Assembly: GCA_019420905.1 (NCBI GenBank)
Contig: JAHZGH010000008.1
Coordinates: 1-60,790 of the forward strand
DNA length: 60,790 nucleotides
Origin: Succinivibrionaceae bacterium
GTDB taxonomy: Bacteria > Pseudomonadota > Gammaproteobacteria > Enterobacterales > Succinivibrionaceae
Direction of reading: 5' to 3'
The translations under genes were made by a program, and so were the position numbers. Of this stretch, positions 17,157 to 25,071 are shown piece by piece. Numbering within the stretch: position 1 is the first letter of the stretch; every line of letters starts with the position of its first letter. Under the pieces are notes generated by a model that did not search any database, was not told the origin of the DNA, and saw nothing but the letters and a program-made list of their open reading frames with translations.

Positions 17157-19361
17157 ATGAAAAATATAAAATTTTTAAATAAAAAAAATCCTTATAAATT
17201 ATTAGCTTTAAGCGTAATGACGATTTGCGGCACAGCTTCTGCCGACATACTAAATTATGATAAAGATTCATATATCAATGAAAATATTTTTATAGGATAT
17301 AATAAAAATATTGATGATATTATTAACTTTACTAATAAAAATATTTATATAGAAAATAAAGATCAAGATAGCTTAACTGCTTTTGCTTACGGCAAAATGA
17401 ATGTGGGCAATCCGGATACAGAAAATGTAACCGTAAAATATACAGGAAAATCAGGTTATTCTGTTTTATATGCAAACTCTAAAGTTATAGACGGAAATAA
17501 TGTAATCAGCATAGAAGATAAAAAAAATAACTTAATTTATATTACAGCTAAAAATTCCATAAATATTCTTTCATCCTCTATGGGTATTTGGACACAATCA
17601 AACACAGAAGAAAATACTGCTCATACAGATGGAAGCGGAGCTATACTTAAAGCACAAAATATTAATATTCAAACAGATGAAACAAGTATATGCGCATTTT
17701 CAAACTCATATATTAATATTCAAGCTGAAAATTTAAACATATCTGCCGGAGACAATATATTGCTTCAAACTCGAGGCTACTCCAATGTAAATATAACGTC
17801 TACTAAATCAGCATCGTTAATCGGTGATATAGCCTTTGTAACAACCTCAACTAACAGCGGAAATTATATCGACTCTTTTGTAAACATAAGCTTAAATGGC
17901 AATAATTCTTCTTGGACAGGCAGTACCCTCAAAGTCTACCCACATAGTTTAGATGAAAAATTTACTAATATTAATAACTTTAGCTTAGCTCTCAGCAATG
18001 GCGCACAATGGAATGTACAAAGCTTTTCTGGCCCTAATGCTGGCGGGGGCGATTTAGATTCAGATAATGAAGCTTTTGTCAATAAGCTTGCATTATCAAA
18101 TGGTGTTATAAACATAAATGATATAAGTCTTTCTAGCCTTATAGTTGATGAACTAGAAGGTAGCGGCGGTTACATAAATTTAGCAGCAAATGTTGAAGAT
18201 GGCGCCATTACTGATACTGCTAAAATTGATATAAAGTCAATAGCTCAAGATCCTACACCTACTTTAAATATAGCTTTTAAAGGCGTAACCGCTGACGATA
18301 TTAAGGACAGCAAGGAGGCTTTAGCTAAGTTCGATGACGCTGTAGCTATAAGTGATGCTTCTCAAAGCGTAATTCAGGTTCGTACCATCGCTGAAGGTGA
18401 TATTAACGGAGCAATTACACAAATTGTTGATGCTGACGGCAATAAGAGCGCCGTTTCTCATGCATCAAACTCTAAGATTGAATCTTACAGCTCTATGCTC
18501 TCTTTAGCTACTGCTCAATGGCGTCATGAGCTTAACTCTTTATCTAAGCGTCTAGGTGAAGTTCGTTCTGCTCCTAAATCAGTTGGCTTATGGGCTCGTG
18601 CTTATGGTTCTGAGATGGAATATGGACCTCAAGATGTAACCTTAGAGAATAATACCATCCAAATTGGCTTTGATACTGATTTAGGTACTGGTTTTAAGGT
18701 TGGCTCCGCTATTTCATATACTGACGGTTCGACATCTGCGCTAAACGGCAGTGCTGACAATGACCTTTACGGCTTTGCTCTTTACGGAACCTATTTAGCT
18801 GATAACGGCTTTTATGTAGATCTTATCGGCAAATACTCACGTATTTCTAATGACTTTAGATTCCAAAACTTCTCCGGAAGCTATGACAATAATGCTTACA
18901 GCTTAAGCTTAGAAACTGGCTGGAACTTTAAGCTAAATGATATTGTCTTCATCGAACCGCAAGCTGAATTCACCTATGGCAAAATCTTAGGAGATGACTT
19001 TACTGCAGGCAACGGCGTTACTATAAATCAGGAAGACACTGATACTACGATTATCCGCGGAGGATTAAGAGCCGGCTTTAACTTACCTGAAGATAAAGGT
19101 TTAATCTATGCTAAAGCTTCTATAGTTCATGACTTTGATAGCGAAAGTGCTTTTAACGCAAGTCAGTACAATGCTGCATCAGACAGAGTAAATTCTGTAT
19201 ATGTAGAAGATGACTTAGGCGGAACCTGGGCTGAATATGGCATCGGCGCTAATATCAACTGGACTGATAACTGCTATACCTACATTGAAATTGAAAGAAC
19301 CTCCGGCAGTGATTTAACTGAAAACTACAGATGGAACTTAGGCATGCGCTATAGCTTCTAA
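17157..19361 (+). CDS. autotransporter (type Va secretion) with small beta-barrel domain
   Basis: A 734-residue surface protein. Residues 1-29 form a signal peptide ending CGTASA. The passenger (about 30-460) is rich in Asn, Ile, Ser and Thr with repeated short beta motifs (NINISS-like, ...LNISAGDN...), typical of a beta-helix. The C-terminal domain (about 470-734) matches the autotransporter barrel: SLATAQWRHELNSLSKRLGE, VGLWARAYGSE, Gly/Asp-rich strands and a final MRYSF ending in Phe. The passenger is much more AT-rich than the barrel part. It starts in a very AT-rich region with no clear ribosome binding site. The surface function (adhesin or other) cannot be read from sequence. Confidence 0.88.
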   Translation: MKNIKFLNKKNPYKLLALSVMTICGTASADILNYDKDSYINENIFIGYNKNIDDIINFTNKNIYIENKDQDSLTAFAYGKMNVGNPDTENVTVKYTGKSGYSVLYANSKVIDGNNVISIEDKKNNLIYITAKNSINILSSSMGIWTQSNTEENTAHTDGSGAILKAQNINIQTDETSICAFSNSYINIQAENLNISAGDNILLQTRGYSNVNITSTKSASLIGDIAFVTTSTNSGNYIDSFVNISLNGNNSSWTGSTLKVYPHSLDEKFTNINNFSLALSNGAQWNVQSFSGPNAGGGDLDSDNEAFVNKLALSNGVININDISLSSLIVDELEGSGGYINLAANVEDGAITDTAKIDIKSIAQDPTPTLNIAFKGVTADDIKDSKEALAKFDDAVAISDASQSVIQVRTIAEGDINGAITQIVDADGNKSAVSHASNSKIESYSSMLSLATAQWRHELNSLSKRLGEVRSAPKSVGLWARAYGSEMEYGPQDVTLENNTIQIGFDTDLGTGFKVGSAISYTDGSTSALNGSADNDLYGFALYGTYLADNGFYVDLIGKYSRISNDFRFQNFSGSYDNNAYSLSLETGWNFKLNDIVFIEPQAEFTYGKILGDDFTAGNGVTINQEDTDTTIIRGGLRAGFNLPEDKGLIYAKASIVHDFDSESAFNASQYNAASDRVNSVYVEDDLGGTWAEYGIGANINWTDNCYTYIEIERTSGSDLTENYRWNLGMRYSF

Positions 19362-19386
19362 CAGCTAAAAAATTTAGACAAAACAG

Positions 19387-19432
19387 GGATGGCTAAGACA
19401 AGATTTATAACCTCAAATGCCATCCTTTTTTT
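19387..19432 (+). terminator. probable terminator after autotransporter
   Basis: A 7-bp stem GGATGGC / GCCATCC with a long loop (25 bases) is followed by seven T residues. On the minus strand the same hairpin is followed by CTGTTTTG and may also help stop the haem operon, whose last gene ends at 19515. Confidence 0.55.
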
Positions 19433-19514
19433 ATAATCAGCTGAAAGCTTTAGTAGCCATATTATCAGCACTTTTCTAAATTTTATTGCTAGTCCCGGCA
19501 GATATGCTGAAAAA

Positions 19515-20288
19515 CTAATCTACTAATCTGTAATTAACGGGAACCTGCACATTGACCTCCTCGCCGTAAGCTCCGGTCTTAAATCCCACTAACTTAGCAC
19601 CTAGTCTTTTACATGCAGAGTCAAGCAAAATCTGTCCGCTTTTCTGTGTTAATAAAGCCTCGCTGACAATTCCCTGCTTATTTACCTTAAAAGTAATTAC
19701 GCATTTCCCTTCTATCCCCTGTCTTTTAGCTCGATACGGATATTCCTTTTCACTGGAGATCTTTGAGAGCAATGAAGTAAATGCATTATTATAAACAGCT
19801 TTAGATTTTGTAAGTAAGTTCTGAGATTTTTCTCCATATGTACCTTGAGCATGACCTTTATTATCATTATTCTTTATATTAGATTTCGCATCATTTAAAG
19901 ATGATTTAGATGTTTTATTATTCTCTATCTTTGTTTTCTTATTTTTATCTAAAGTATTTTTCTCAGTTTTTTGAGTTTTTGCTGTTTTTTTTTGCTCTTT
20001 GAAATTACTAATTCTAGATTCAGATATTAGTTCCTTCTTAACCGGAACAGAATTAATTTCTTTTACAGCTTCCTCTTTCTTTTCCTGATTAGCTCCATCT
20101 TCCGGCTCTTCTCGATCTGAAGATTCAATTTCTTGTTCTATAGATAAAATCTGAAATTTTGTAATTTCTTCAACGGCAATAGTATTAGCGGAGCTTGAAT
20201 TGAAGCTAAAAAATGCTAACAATGCTGCTAATACTGTCCCGGTAAACACAATAGCCAGTCTATCTGACCACTTTTGCAAATTATCCAT
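19515..20288 (-). CDS. tonB: TonB energy-transducing protein
   Basis: A 257-residue protein with one N-terminal membrane segment (about 11-29), a long charged linker and a C-terminal TonB domain (about 170-257: YPYRAKRQGIEGKCVITFKV, LLDSAC, VPVNYRLVD). It should transmit the proton-motive force from ExbBD to the TonB-dependent receptor encoded in the same operon. The linker is odd: it lacks the usual Pro-rich Glu-Pro/Lys-Pro repeats and is acidic in its first half and Lys/Asn/Thr/Ser-rich in its second, with very few prolines. The conserved membrane His of E. coli TonB is not seen. It is the last gene of the ten-gene operon, five bases after exbD. Confidence 0.85.
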   Translation of the reverse strand: MDNLQKWSDRLAIVFTGTVLAALLAFFSFNSSSANTIAVEEITKFQILSIEQEIESSDREEPEDGANQEKKEEAVKEINSVPVKKELISESRISNFKEQKKTAKTQKTEKNTLDKNKKTKIENNKTSKSSLNDAKSNIKNNDNKGHAQGTYGEKSQNLLTKSKAVYNNAFTSLLSKISSEKEYPYRAKRQGIEGKCVITFKVNKQGIVSEALLTQKSGQILLDSACKRLGAKLVGFKTGAYGEEVNVQVPVNYRLVD

Positions 20289-20293
20289 TTACA

Positions 20294-20686
20294 TCACTCT
20301 TTTTTTGTCGTAATTGCAAACCTGCCGTCACGCTTTAATTTTGCAACATCGACTACATCTACAAAAGATTGAAAAGGTGCCTGCATATCAGCATAAATGT
20401 TTAATTCTTTTGCAGGCTCATTGTCTAAAATCACTTTAAGCTCTTCTTTATCTATCACTTTATTATCAAAAACAATTTTTCCGTCATTAAGTAAGGTAAT
20501 CATAAGAAAATCCTGTTTTTTAGCTGCCGTACTAGCTTCCGAAGAAGGCAGCGCAATATCCAAAACAGGCTTACTGAAGCTCATTGTCAGGATAAAGAAA
20601 ATAACCAGCATAAAAATAACATCAATAAGCGGGGTCAAATCAATAGAGGCATCTTCAGTAAAATTAAACTCATCTAGATATTTCAT
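20294..20686 (-). CDS. exbD: ExbD biopolymer transport protein
   Basis: A 130-residue inner-membrane protein with one N-terminal membrane helix and a periplasmic domain. The essential proton-carrying Asp lies at residue 22 in SIDLTPLIDVIFMLVIFFIL. With ExbB it forms the proton-driven motor for TonB. It lies 9 bases after exbB and 5 before tonB, all on the minus strand in the haem operon, so this looks like a dedicated motor for haem uptake. Length is slightly below the typical 140. Confidence 0.92.
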   Translation of the reverse strand: MKYLDEFNFTEDASIDLTPLIDVIFMLVIFFILTMSFSKPVLDIALPSSEASTAAKKQDFLMITLLNDGKIVFDNKVIDKEELKVILDNEPAKELNIYADMQAPFQSFVDVVDVAKLKRDGRFAITTKKE

Positions 20687-20695
20687 AAATAATAC

Positions 20696-21301
20696 CTATT
20701 CTTTATGTTCACGTATTTGCTTGGTAATAACGATAGCTCGATATGAGTGTTCAATAGACTCAATCTTAAAGGTACGCATTCTCAATGATAAAAAGTAATA
20801 AATCACCATCGTAGGAATCGCTACAGTAAGTCCCATTACAGTTGTTATAAGCGCCTGCCAAATACCACGAGCTAGAACTTCAGGATTTTGTGCCTCAGCT
20901 AATGCCACAGCATCAAAAATCATCAGCATTCCGCTTACTGTTCCAAGTAAGCCTAATAGAGGGGAAATGACCGTGATCATCTTTAAAATCGATAAGCCAT
21001 TAATTACAATTTTAAAGTTACGGTTAAATAAATATGCAACTTCTGCTCGAATATCATCTGAGTGAGATGCATGAGTTTGTACTATATCTTTTATAATTCT
21101 TAAAAAAGGATTATATCCTGTATAGTCCCGCAAGCATCTTTCACCACCGCGCTGAACATCTAAAAAGCGTTTTTTAAACTCACGCCATGAAACTGAGGTA
21201 TAAATAAGGCTTCTTATACATATAAAAATAGAAACAATTGCGATAAGCACAATAACTACACCGCATGGACCAATAAGTCCGTAAATAGTCTTAAAATCCA
21301 T
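20696..21301 (-). CDS. exbB: ExbB proton channel protein (MotA/TolQ/ExbB family)
   Basis: A 201-residue protein with three membrane segments. The C-terminal pair contains the family signature ISPLLGLLGTVSGMLMIF followed by ARGIWQALITTVMGLTVAIP, which lines the ion pathway with ExbD. It begins 10 bases after the flavodoxin stop and is followed by exbD and tonB. The short form (about 200 residues) is like ExbB2-type proteins in dedicated TonB2-like systems. Confidence 0.92.
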   Translation of the reverse strand: MDFKTIYGLIGPCGVVIVLIAIVSIFICIRSLIYTSVSWREFKKRFLDVQRGGERCLRDYTGYNPFLRIIKDIVQTHASHSDDIRAEVAYLFNRNFKIVINGLSILKMITVISPLLGLLGTVSGMLMIFDAVALAEAQNPEVLARGIWQALITTVMGLTVAIPTMVIYYFLSLRMRTFKIESIEHSYRAIVITKQIREHKE

Positions 21302-21311
21302 TCTCTTACCC

Positions 21312-21836
21312 TTATAATGTAATTCTCAATGCCTTCTGATGCCAATATTGACCTTTAAGCAAAGCTTTGATGCGATCATTTGCATCAGGATGTTTTGAAG
21401 CATCTGCTATACGCTGCTGATGCAGCTTATCTTGTTTAAGATGAGGAAACTTTTCATACATCATATTTAGAACATTCTTGCTAACCTTTCCTTGCACAAG
21501 TAAAGTACCTAAAAGCAAATTTTTTCTGCAGCCTTCATTTAGAGCATCAACAGCACTTTGCATAACTTTAGCAGCAGCCTCACTCTTAGGCTTTCCTCCT
21601 AGCGTTCCAAAAATACCTACCTTTTTGAAGCTTAAGCTTTTAAGCAAGGCTAAAGAATCATAATCAACATGTCCTGAATCAAGCCAAAAGCCCACCATAA
21701 CTATATCGTATGCAGATAAATCAACTTTATCCTCTACACGTTTTAAATCACAGCTATCTCCGAATCCCTTTTGTATAAAACGAGCTATTTTATAAGTATT
21801 TCCGGTTTTAGAACTGACAATGACTACAGCCTTCAT
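21312..21836 (-). CDS. flavodoxin-family protein of the haem operon
   Basis: A 174-residue protein with an FMN-binding loop at the N-terminus (SSKTGNTYKIA, residues 8-18) and the flavodoxin-like DIVMVGFWLDSGHVD and KKVGIFGTLGG strands. ChuW/HutW-type radical-SAM haem-degrading enzymes need a low-potential electron donor such as flavodoxin, so it probably feeds electrons to HutW encoded at the head of the operon. It could instead reduce the linear tetrapyrrole product, taking the place of ChuY, which is absent. Its start codon shares its first base with the last base of the hutX stop, showing tight coupling. Confidence 0.78.
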   Translation of the reverse strand: MKAVVIVSSKTGNTYKIARFIQKGFGDSCDLKRVEDKVDLSAYDIVMVGFWLDSGHVDYDSLALLKSLSFKKVGIFGTLGGKPKSEAAAKVMQSAVDALNEGCRKNLLLGTLLVQGKVSKNVLNMMYEKFPHLKQDKLHQQRIADASKHPDANDRIKALLKGQYWHQKALRITL

Positions 21837-22342
21837 TACTGATGCCCCTCTTGCAAAATAAATGCGTTAAATAAAGCATCAGCATTCTCATCAATTTTCT
21901 TATCTTTACGAGGAAGATAAAATGAATACATAACCTTGCCGTCTGCATTTAAAAAAGCCACTTGACGGCTTTCAAGCTGCATAAAAGGAATTTTCAAAAA
22001 AGCAATAAAACTTACACTCTCTCTGCATAAATGGCCATTCAATCTGTCTTGTCCGAACAGATTAAAATAGCCAAATCCGTCACGGCCCGGACCTACCTTA
22101 GTTTTAATCTCAAAAATATTGCCGGAGCTCTCAATAAAGAATGTCAAAGTATCTATTTGTGTAAGTATTTGCCAAACTCTATCAAAGCATGTGCTATCAA
22201 AAATGTAACCCATTCCTTCAGGAAGGACTTTAATCACCTCTAATTCACTTTTGTGACAAGTGCTTGCAAGCATAGAAAGTCCCATACTTTTACCGCTTTC
22301 AATCAATGCTTTTATTTGATGTTTTAAAGAAATTTCGTTCAT
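21836..22342 (-). CDS. hutX: HutX/ChuX-like cytosolic haem carrier
   Basis: A 168-residue protein resembling the HutX/ChuX/HugX family, cytoplasmic haem-binding proteins that hand haem to the degrading enzyme. The typical C-terminal half is visible: FGQDRLNGHLCRESVSFIAF, then KIPFMQLESRQVAFLNADGK, VMYSFYLPR. It overlaps the ECF ATPase gene by 4 bases. With HutW and a receptor in the same operon this is the clearest indicator that the transported substrate is haem. Confidence 0.82.
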   Translation of the reverse strand: MNEISLKHQIKALIESGKSMGLSMLASTCHKSELEVIKVLPEGMGYIFDSTCFDRVWQILTQIDTLTFFIESSGNIFEIKTKVGPGRDGFGYFNLFGQDRLNGHLCRESVSFIAFLKIPFMQLESRQVAFLNADGKVMYSFYLPRKDKKIDENADALFNAFILQEGHQ

Positions 22343-23742
22343 ATTTGTTCCTTATTAAGTCTTAAAGCCTGTAAGTTTTCATCATCAATCAGCTCAAGAT
22401 CGTGAGTAATAACTAATGCCGCTCGGCCTTCCTTAGCAAAATCCTGCAGAATATTTTTAATGCGCAGCATATTGTCTCCGTCAAGACCGCTTGTCGGCTC
22501 ATCTAATACTAAAATCTGTGGATTTTTAGCCAGCGCACAGGCAATAACCAGCCTTTGTTTCTGTCCCCCAGACAAGGACTGCGGATGACGATAAGAAAGT
22601 GAAGCTAAGTCCAATTTTTCTAGTAAAGACATGACCTTATAAGGTTTAGGCTTGACACCATCAGCTAAAGTCATACATATTGCAACTTCCTGATATACCG
22701 TCTGCATGTTTAATTGATAATCGGTGTTCTGCAGGACAATGCTGCCTAGCTGCAGCGGTTTTTTACCTTTAGGATCTTTGAATATAATCCTGCCGCTGCC
22801 TAATTTTTCAAGACCAAAAATAAGACGCGAAAGCGTTGTCTTTCCTATACCGTTCTCTCCTATAAGAACGCTGATCCCCTCTGGAATAGAAAAATTTAAA
22901 TCCTTAAAAACTTTTTGACCGTTTTTATAGGAAAATGATACATGCTCGCCTTTAACCACAAAATCAGCTGCATTTTTTTCAAGATCTTCAAGCAAGGCTC
23001 TTCTATCCGTCACATGAGCTTTACGCAGACCATAATTTTTTTGAAGCTTTTCATCTTCAAGAAGAGAAAAATCCCCCTCTCTCTCTATTCTGCCCTCTGC
23101 CATGATAAGCACCCTATCGGCAACTCTTTCTAGCCAATAATGCCTGTGATCTACAATAAAAATGCAATAACCTTCCTGTTTTAATTCAAGCAATAGCTGT
23201 GCTAAATCTTGTGTGGATTGAGGATCAAGATTAGCTGTAGGCTCATCTAAAATAATATTCTTGCCGTAAAGAGCGATTATTTCTGCAAGTCCTACTTTCT
23301 GCTTTTGTCCCTCAGATAAAGCTGAAATGGGATTTTCTCTGATTTTTTCAAGAGAAAAGCGCTTAATTACGCTTTCAAGACGTTTTTTAGTTTCTGCGCG
23401 CACCAATCCCTTCCACTCCAGGGCAAAAACGATCTCATCCTCTACATTAAGCGCAAAAAACTGTCTTTCCGGATCCTGAAACAGAGTCCCTACTCTGCTG
23501 GAAATCGAGGCAAGATCTTTATTAAAAAGCGGCTCATTATCAAGAAGAACTTCTCCTTCCAGACTTCCTCCGTAATAATGCGGACAAAGGCCGTTCATCA
23601 CCCGAATAATGGTGGATTTTCCGCATCCTGATTTACCAGTGCATAAGACAATCTCGCCGTTATTGACCTTTAACGATATATTATCTAAAGCTTTTTCTTT
23701 ACCGTCAGAATAAACGTAGCTGAGGTTTTTTAATTCAATCAT
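22339..23742 (-). CDS. ECF transporter double ATPase (fused EcfA/EcfA')
   Basis: A 467-residue protein with two ABC ATPase domains in one chain. Domain 1 has Walker A GKSGCGKST (about residue 37), a degenerate signature LSEGQKQK, Walker B NIILDEPTANLDP and switch His in IVDHRHYW. Domain 2 has Walker A GENGIGKTT, signature LSGGQKQR, LVLDEPTSGLDG and VITHDLE. This architecture is typical of ECF vitamin/metal transporters. It overlaps the EcfT gene by 4 bases upstream and hutX by 4 downstream, so it powers an importer that belongs to the haem operon. Confidence 0.9.
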   Translation of the reverse strand: MIELKNLSYVYSDGKEKALDNISLKVNNGEIVLCTGKSGCGKSTIIRVMNGLCPHYYGGSLEGEVLLDNEPLFNKDLASISSRVGTLFQDPERQFFALNVEDEIVFALEWKGLVRAETKKRLESVIKRFSLEKIRENPISALSEGQKQKVGLAEIIALYGKNIILDEPTANLDPQSTQDLAQLLLELKQEGYCIFIVDHRHYWLERVADRVLIMAEGRIEREGDFSLLEDEKLQKNYGLRKAHVTDRRALLEDLEKNAADFVVKGEHVSFSYKNGQKVFKDLNFSIPEGISVLIGENGIGKTTLSRLIFGLEKLGSGRIIFKDPKGKKPLQLGSIVLQNTDYQLNMQTVYQEVAICMTLADGVKPKPYKVMSLLEKLDLASLSYRHPQSLSGGQKQRLVIACALAKNPQILVLDEPTSGLDGDNMLRIKNILQDFAKEGRAALVITHDLELIDDENLQALRLNKEQI

Positions 23743-24512
23743 CCGTACATTGATCCGTAAAATTTGCCGCCTGAGAGATACTCAAAGACAAAGCAGGTTA
23801 AAACTAAGCTCAAGCTGAAAATAATAAGTGCCATATCGCGTCCTCTCAGATACGTTTTCTTATAAGTGCAAAGACATCCTGTTCCTATGCCTTTAAGCTC
23901 TGCAGCTACGCCTAAATCCTCCGAGGTTCTTAATGACATAAAAACTAAAGGTGTAAAGCATAAGCGGATTAACAGAACAGGATGAAAAAATATGTTCTTA
24001 ACGCTAATTTCAAAGCCGCGAATTTTCATCGCCTCAAAAACCTGCTTAATGTCATTTATAAATGCAGGCACAAAGCGAATCATTACCGCCCCAGGCAGAT
24101 AAATCATAAAAGGCAGGCGCAGGTTCTGTAAGGAAGTTAAAAGGCTTTGGACGCAAATAGTCAGTGCCATCGGCATAACTGCATTCATTACCGCAGCTCC
24201 GCGCAAAAAAGGCATGGCTAAAGCATCAATCCTGGCACTATCCTTAAACTGCGGGTAGAAATTAACCAAGAAGCTGACGCATAAAACCGACAACAGCATC
24301 ACGCCCGTAAAAAAGACATAGCCAACAAATAACACCCTATAGCGACGCATACACAGGGCATAAATAAAGGTAACGGCAAATAAAGTCAAAAGCGGCAGAG
24401 GCTTAGTCAAAAATAAAGCCGCAAGCGAACATAAAACTGCAAATACCATCTTTGACTTTACGTCATAAGCATGCAATGGGCTTAATTTTGTATTAGTGAA
24501 TAATTCCGGCAT
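23739..24512 (-). CDS. ECF transporter transmembrane subunit EcfT
   Basis: A 257-residue membrane protein with about five or six hydrophobic segments. The coupling-helix signatures of EcfT are seen as FEAMKIRGFEIS and VAAELKGIGTG in the C-terminal half; they contact the ATPases. The N-terminus PLHAYDVKSKMVFAVLCSLAALF is typical (cbiQ/ecfT family). It overlaps the S-component gene by 20 bases and the ATPase gene by 4. It scaffolds the substrate-binding S-component in the inner membrane. Confidence 0.85.
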   Translation of the reverse strand: MPELFTNTKLSPLHAYDVKSKMVFAVLCSLAALFLTKPLPLLTLFAVTFIYALCMRRYRVLFVGYVFFTGVMLLSVLCVSFLVNFYPQFKDSARIDALAMPFLRGAAVMNAVMPMALTICVQSLLTSLQNLRLPFMIYLPGAVMIRFVPAFINDIKQVFEAMKIRGFEISVKNIFFHPVLLIRLCFTPLVFMSLRTSEDLGVAAELKGIGTGCLCTYKKTYLRGRDMALIIFSLSLVLTCFVFEYLSGGKFYGSMYG

Positions 24513-25035
24513 GTTTTAACTCTCTTGCTGACCTAACGCCAGTGTATAAACCCAAAAGCGAACCAATATATCCAACCCCAACAATCACCACCACTACTAG
24601 CATAAGTCCAGGAGATTCGCGCATAATCAGGAAGCTTACGCCTAGAGATAATAATTTTGAGATAAGGTCATAAAGAAAAACTGCTAATACTGGCGCATAA
24701 AATCTTTTAAAACCGCCCGTTATAAAAACTATAAACTCAGCTATAAGCGTAGCTGCCAAAGTTGTTGGGATTGAGGTTATTCCTCCTCCTAAAAGTAAAA
24801 ATGAAATAAGTCCAGAAATAACAGCAAATAAAGATAATGTTCCTAATTTGCGGACCTTATACAAAAGCACTACAAGAAGAGTAGTAAAAACCAAATTTTT
24901 AAGAACCAATGATATGGGATTAAGCCCTCCGCCAGCTAAAGCAATTACCAAAGTAACTACCTTAGTAGCGGCAGCAAAAACACCCAGCACCACCAGTTCA
25001 CGACAATTGAAATAGTGTTTTTTAATTTTCTGCAT
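24493..25035 (-). CDS. ECF transporter S-component (MptD/Trep_Strep-like)
   Basis: A 180-residue protein with about five membrane segments and a short charged N-terminus. The pattern CRELVVLGVFAAATKVV, with GGGLNP and a C-terminal GxxGxxxGxxxxRxxxxKHAGII, is what I recall from the MptD/Trep_Strep family of S-components. S-components bind the substrate directly in the membrane, without a periplasmic binding protein. Between a TonB receptor and HutX the most economical substrate is haem; cobalamin-like tetrapyrroles, siderophores or metals are alternatives. The last 20 bases overlap EcfT. Confidence 0.75.
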   Translation of the reverse strand: MQKIKKHYFNCRELVVLGVFAAATKVVTLVIALAGGGLNPISLVLKNLVFTTLLVVLLYKVRKLGTLSLFAVISGLISFLLLGGGITSIPTTLAATLIAEFIVFITGGFKRFYAPVLAVFLYDLISKLLSLGVSFLIMRESPGLMLVVVVIVGVGYIGSLLGLYTGVRSARELKHAGIIH

Positions 25036-25071
25036 AGCTAAATTACGGCATCCTAAGATGCCGCTGATAAA

